A stretch of DNA of 8,135 nt from Phycisphaerales bacterium (GTDB lineage Bacteria; Planctomycetota; Phycisphaerae; Tepidisphaerales; Tepidisphaeraceae): contig JAQGHP010000527.1 in NCBI GenBank assembly GCA_028288775.1, positions 1-8,135 of the forward strand. The letters run 5' to 3'. Positions within the stretch are counted from its first letter, which is position 1. Each line of letters starts with the position of its first letter. The notes beneath the pieces were generated by a model. It was not told the DNA's origin. It saw only the letters and a program-made list of their open reading frames with translations, and made no database searches. This document shows, one piece after another, positions 7,101 through 8,135 of the stretch. Position numbers and translations under genes: made by a program.

Positions 7101-7947
7101 CGATGCGCTGACCGGCATCGAGCGCGAATGGACGTGGATGCGGATGTACGGCTGCAACACGCCCGCGGTCGCAGAAAACATCATGACCTTCCGCTCCGGC
7201 GCCGCCGGCTTCTACGACCTCGCCCGCTCGGGCGGCACGGGAAACTTCGGCGGCTTCCGCTCGAGCTGCACCAACAATCTCATCGTGGCCGGCGGCCTGC
7301 TCGTCGCCCCCGACTACACCCGCACCTGCACCTGCAGCTACCAAATCCAAACCTCGCTCGCCCTCGTCCCCGACCCCGAGGCGGAGATGTGGACCTTCCT
7401 GGGCGCGGGCGCGGAAGTGAAGGGCCGCATCAAACGCCTGGGCGTGAACCTGGGCGCCGCCGGCGACCGCGTCTCCGACGACGGCACCCTCTGGCTCGAA
7501 TCCCCCAGCACCGGCGGCCAGTCCCCCAAAATCGAAGTGACCGTCACGGGAGATAAAGTCGAATACTTCCGCCGACACGCGTCCGTCATCACCGGCGAAA
7601 TGCCATGGGTCACGTCGTCAGGCGTCCGCGGCGCTCGCACGGTGACGGTTTCCCTCAACGACCCCGGCGAAGCCCAGCCCTATACCGTCCGCCTCTATTT
7701 TGCCCAGCCCCCGGAGTCCGCAACCAGTGCTTCCCCGATGGACGTGCGACTACAAGCTCAGTCCGTTGAACAAAGGCTAGACGTGCTGAAAGAGGCAGGC
7801 GGCATCGACCGTTCCCTCGTCCGCGAATACCACCACATCTTCTGCGGCCCCGACCTCACAGTGGAGCTAACCCCCACGACCCCGCAAGGCGTTTCGCTCC
7901 TCTGCGGCGTCGAGCTGATAGCCGAGGACGGAAGTGAAAAAAAGTGA
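4156..7947 (+). CDS. Exported PQQ-type beta-propeller protein with methyltransferase-like segment and malectin-like C-terminus
   Basis: A 1263-residue predicted extracytoplasmic protein of a family I recognise from planctomycetes. Start at 4156 is chosen because it gives a clean signal peptide (residues 1-26, ending ALPARA); an in-frame ATG at 4033 or GTG at 4105 would bury it. PQQ/BamB-type strands (ALD..tGk.lW) appear near residues 98, 136, 197 and 253, then near 672, 727, 811, 888, 937 and 980. Between them, about 465-585, is a Rossmann/class I methyltransferase-like segment (AIGAASEALARAIA, VVIVEPD, IAVIAGDLSE, VVVAED). The second half opens with NWTHEHADAGNS (610) and RHGHGPQPQ (649). 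CTCSYQ follows at 1058, and a malectin-like domain ends the protein (YTVRLYFAQP at 1176, then LLCGVELIAEDG). Lack of a GxGxG loop and export make methylation doubtful, and PQQ binding is unproven. A Pro/Ala linker lies near 848-885. No good Shine-Dalgarno is seen. Substrate and partners are unknown. Confidence 0.92.
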   Translation: MAARIAPSFRLLLACLFLYTALPARAADWPMTAHDAQRTGGTADELPSGLRPAWAMQLPPLKPAWPDQPRETNDAVYHPLVIGNRLIIASPLDDSVAVYDVAGRGELWRFFTGGPIRYAPASADGRLFVGSDDGWLYALSLDDGSLLWKRKGAPRARAVLGNGRMIDTWPIRGGPVTADGKVYFAAGIWPFMGVFVNCLEATTGKTIWCNSGEGDDFINQPHGAPSFAGIAPQGSLAVSGDKLLIPNGRAVPACFDRNTGKFLYFKIENRSGGDRVVAAGDLFFNDGIGFALDSGKPLASSPVAMALDNDSALGITPSGIIAFDLTTPIPTTAPTFAKLTIGPRQSFQQQAVVAAPDGASVIRAGRRAYVGGKDFVAAYRLPLRDGQHEAWYAAVDGTVAEMAAGADRLFAVTREGRIYCFGGGSAADSLPGSVVRVPGNEAPVPLSDYAKTAVSRIDKNRDLDGYCVAIGAASEALARAIAKDGNHHVVIVEPDVQSVEQLRRRLQHDGMYGDRIAVIAGDLSEKSLPPYFAGVVVAEDPSPLRANPAWADSVFRLLHPYHGRAYFPRERLGDAGTDELLARSAGHFAVETSADLVRLARVGGLPGAGNWTHEHADAGNSRVSHDSLVKAPLGVLWFGGSSNDGILPRHGHGPQPQVIDGRVIVEGVDMLRALDIYSGRVLWESSLPGVGSYYNITTHQPGANGTGTNYVSTSDGIYVAVGRTCTRLDPATGRAVSAFPLPAELIDGPETMWGYLNVWGNYLVGGSAAPSKSPPPRVPLISDDLGEDTHPNSAPRSIATSPRAFSSRALFVMDRHSGRLLWTVRAKSEFRHNAVCIGNGRLYAIDRPPGKVALPATAPSDPGTQPADVANKPAVPKSDATRAGSLLAFALESGREVWRDSDAVFGTWLSYSAAHDVLVESGRSNRDSLGDEARGMRAYAGADGKVLWFDPTAFGPAMIRDNEVLKDRSAADLLTGRPVTQLDALTGIEREWTWMRMYGCNTPAVAENIMTFRSGAAGFYDLARSGGTGNFGGFRSSCTNNLIVAGGLLVAPDYTRTCTCSYQIQTSLALVPDPEAEMWTFLGAGAEVKGRIKRLGVNLGAAGDRVSDDGTLWLESPSTGGQSPKIEVTVTGDKVEYFRRHASVITGEMPWVTSSGVRGARTVTVSLNDPGEAQPYTVRLYFAQPPESATSASPMDVRLQAQSVEQRLDVLKEAGGIDRSLVREYHHIFCGPDLTVELTPTTPQGVSLLCGVELIAEDGSEKK

Positions 7948-8135
7948 GAAGAGGTGACGCGGTCGGAGGATCCGGGGCGGCGCTGCGCTTGCCCCGGCCT
8001 GAAGCAATCAGGCCCTTTGCCCGGAAGGCGTCATATGCCCTTTGAAAGCGCCCACCGCCCGGCGGGGGCACGCCGCGCGCGATGCCGCTCGAACCCGCAG
8101 CGCGTTCCATGGAAAGAGTGCTCCTGCAACTTCAC
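7948..8135. other. 3' intergenic end of window, no convincing gene
   Basis: Apart from the hairpin pair, nothing is recognised here. An ATG at 8035 follows GGAAGG with 6 bases between and stays open to the window edge, but its Arg/Pro/Cys-rich peptide of about 33 residues looks non-coding. An ATG at 8109 is open for only nine codons. Confidence 0.5.
7972..8014 (+). terminator. Two adjacent hairpins, candidate terminator
   Basis: CCGGGGC (7972-7978) pairs with GCCCCGG (7991-7997) around a loop with a further 3-bp inner stem. GGCCTGA (7996-8002) pairs perfectly with TCAGGCC (8008-8014) around AGCAA. The two share bases 7996-7997, so they are mutually exclusive at their edge. Only CTTT follows, a weak T-run, so termination is plausible but not certain. 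They begin 25 bases after the stop codon of the quinoprotein-like gene. Confidence 0.45.

Noticed and set aside
6411..7556. 381-codon plus-strand ORF in another frame of the propeller gene
   Set aside because: It is an Arg-dominated translation typical of a frame-shifted reading of GC-rich coding DNA; the real frame has a continuous domain structure.
6295..7578. 427-codon minus-strand ORF opposite the propeller gene
   Set aside because: Its Ala/Gly/Val/Arg-rich translation lacks domain character and lies wholly antisense to conserved motifs such as CTCSYQ.
7856..8110. 84-codon minus-strand ORF at the end of the window
   Set aside because: It overlaps the 3' end of the propeller gene in antisense and gives an Arg/Gly/Pro-rich sequence with no recognisable feature.
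8035..8135. Possible start of a new gene after GGAAGG
   Set aside because: The Shine-Dalgarno spacing is good, but only about 33 codons are visible, with an Arg/Pro/Cys-rich composition unlike a protein N-terminus.

Overview
The window is GC-rich bacterial DNA with three long plus-strand genes and one structured intergenic region. The best taxonomic guess is a planctomycete, possibly of the Phycisphaerae type. The main reason is the third gene. It combines PQQ-type beta-propeller repeats, an embedded methyltransferase-like segment, a Cys-rich CTCSYQ motif and a malectin-like C-terminus, an arrangement I know from planctomycetes. Weak or absent Shine-Dalgarno sequences and TRPA/TQPA-type Pro/Ala/Thr linkers also fit. 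The assignment rests on protein character only; there is no rRNA or tRNA gene.

Layout: (1) Bases 3-3179 hold a 5'-truncated secretin of the GspD/PilQ superfamily, most like GspD of type II secretion. A Pro/Ala/Thr-rich leader is followed by an N0-like domain, five N1-type ring domains (four carrying Gly/Ser/Gln-rich inserts at the same point), the membrane secretin domain and a Pro-rich tail. (2) Overlapping it by ATGA, bases 3176-3724 encode a lipoprotein whose periplasmic part resembles the C-terminal domain of planctomycete pseudopilin-like proteins. (3) Bases 3734-3950 form a nested imperfect palindrome of about 217 bp, REP/MITE-like, starting just after the lipoprotein stop codon. (4) Bases 3951-4155 show no clear feature. 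(5) Bases 4156-7947 encode an exported 1263-residue multidomain quinoprotein-like protein. (6) Bases 7948-8135 hold two adjacent hairpins, a candidate terminator, and no convincing gene.

How they work together: the secretin would form the outer-membrane channel, and the coupled lipoprotein is placed to be an accessory factor, perhaps like a pilotin. The large exported protein lies beyond the palindromic element and is probably a separate transcription unit. Its propeller and sugar-binding-like parts suggest an extracytoplasmic role, but the sequence does not show that it is a secretion substrate.

No defence system, CRISPR array, integrase or transposase gene is visible. The least ordinary features are the expanded N-repeat secretin, the pilin-like lipoprotein coupled to it, the long palindromic element, and the methyltransferase-like segment inside the propeller protein.
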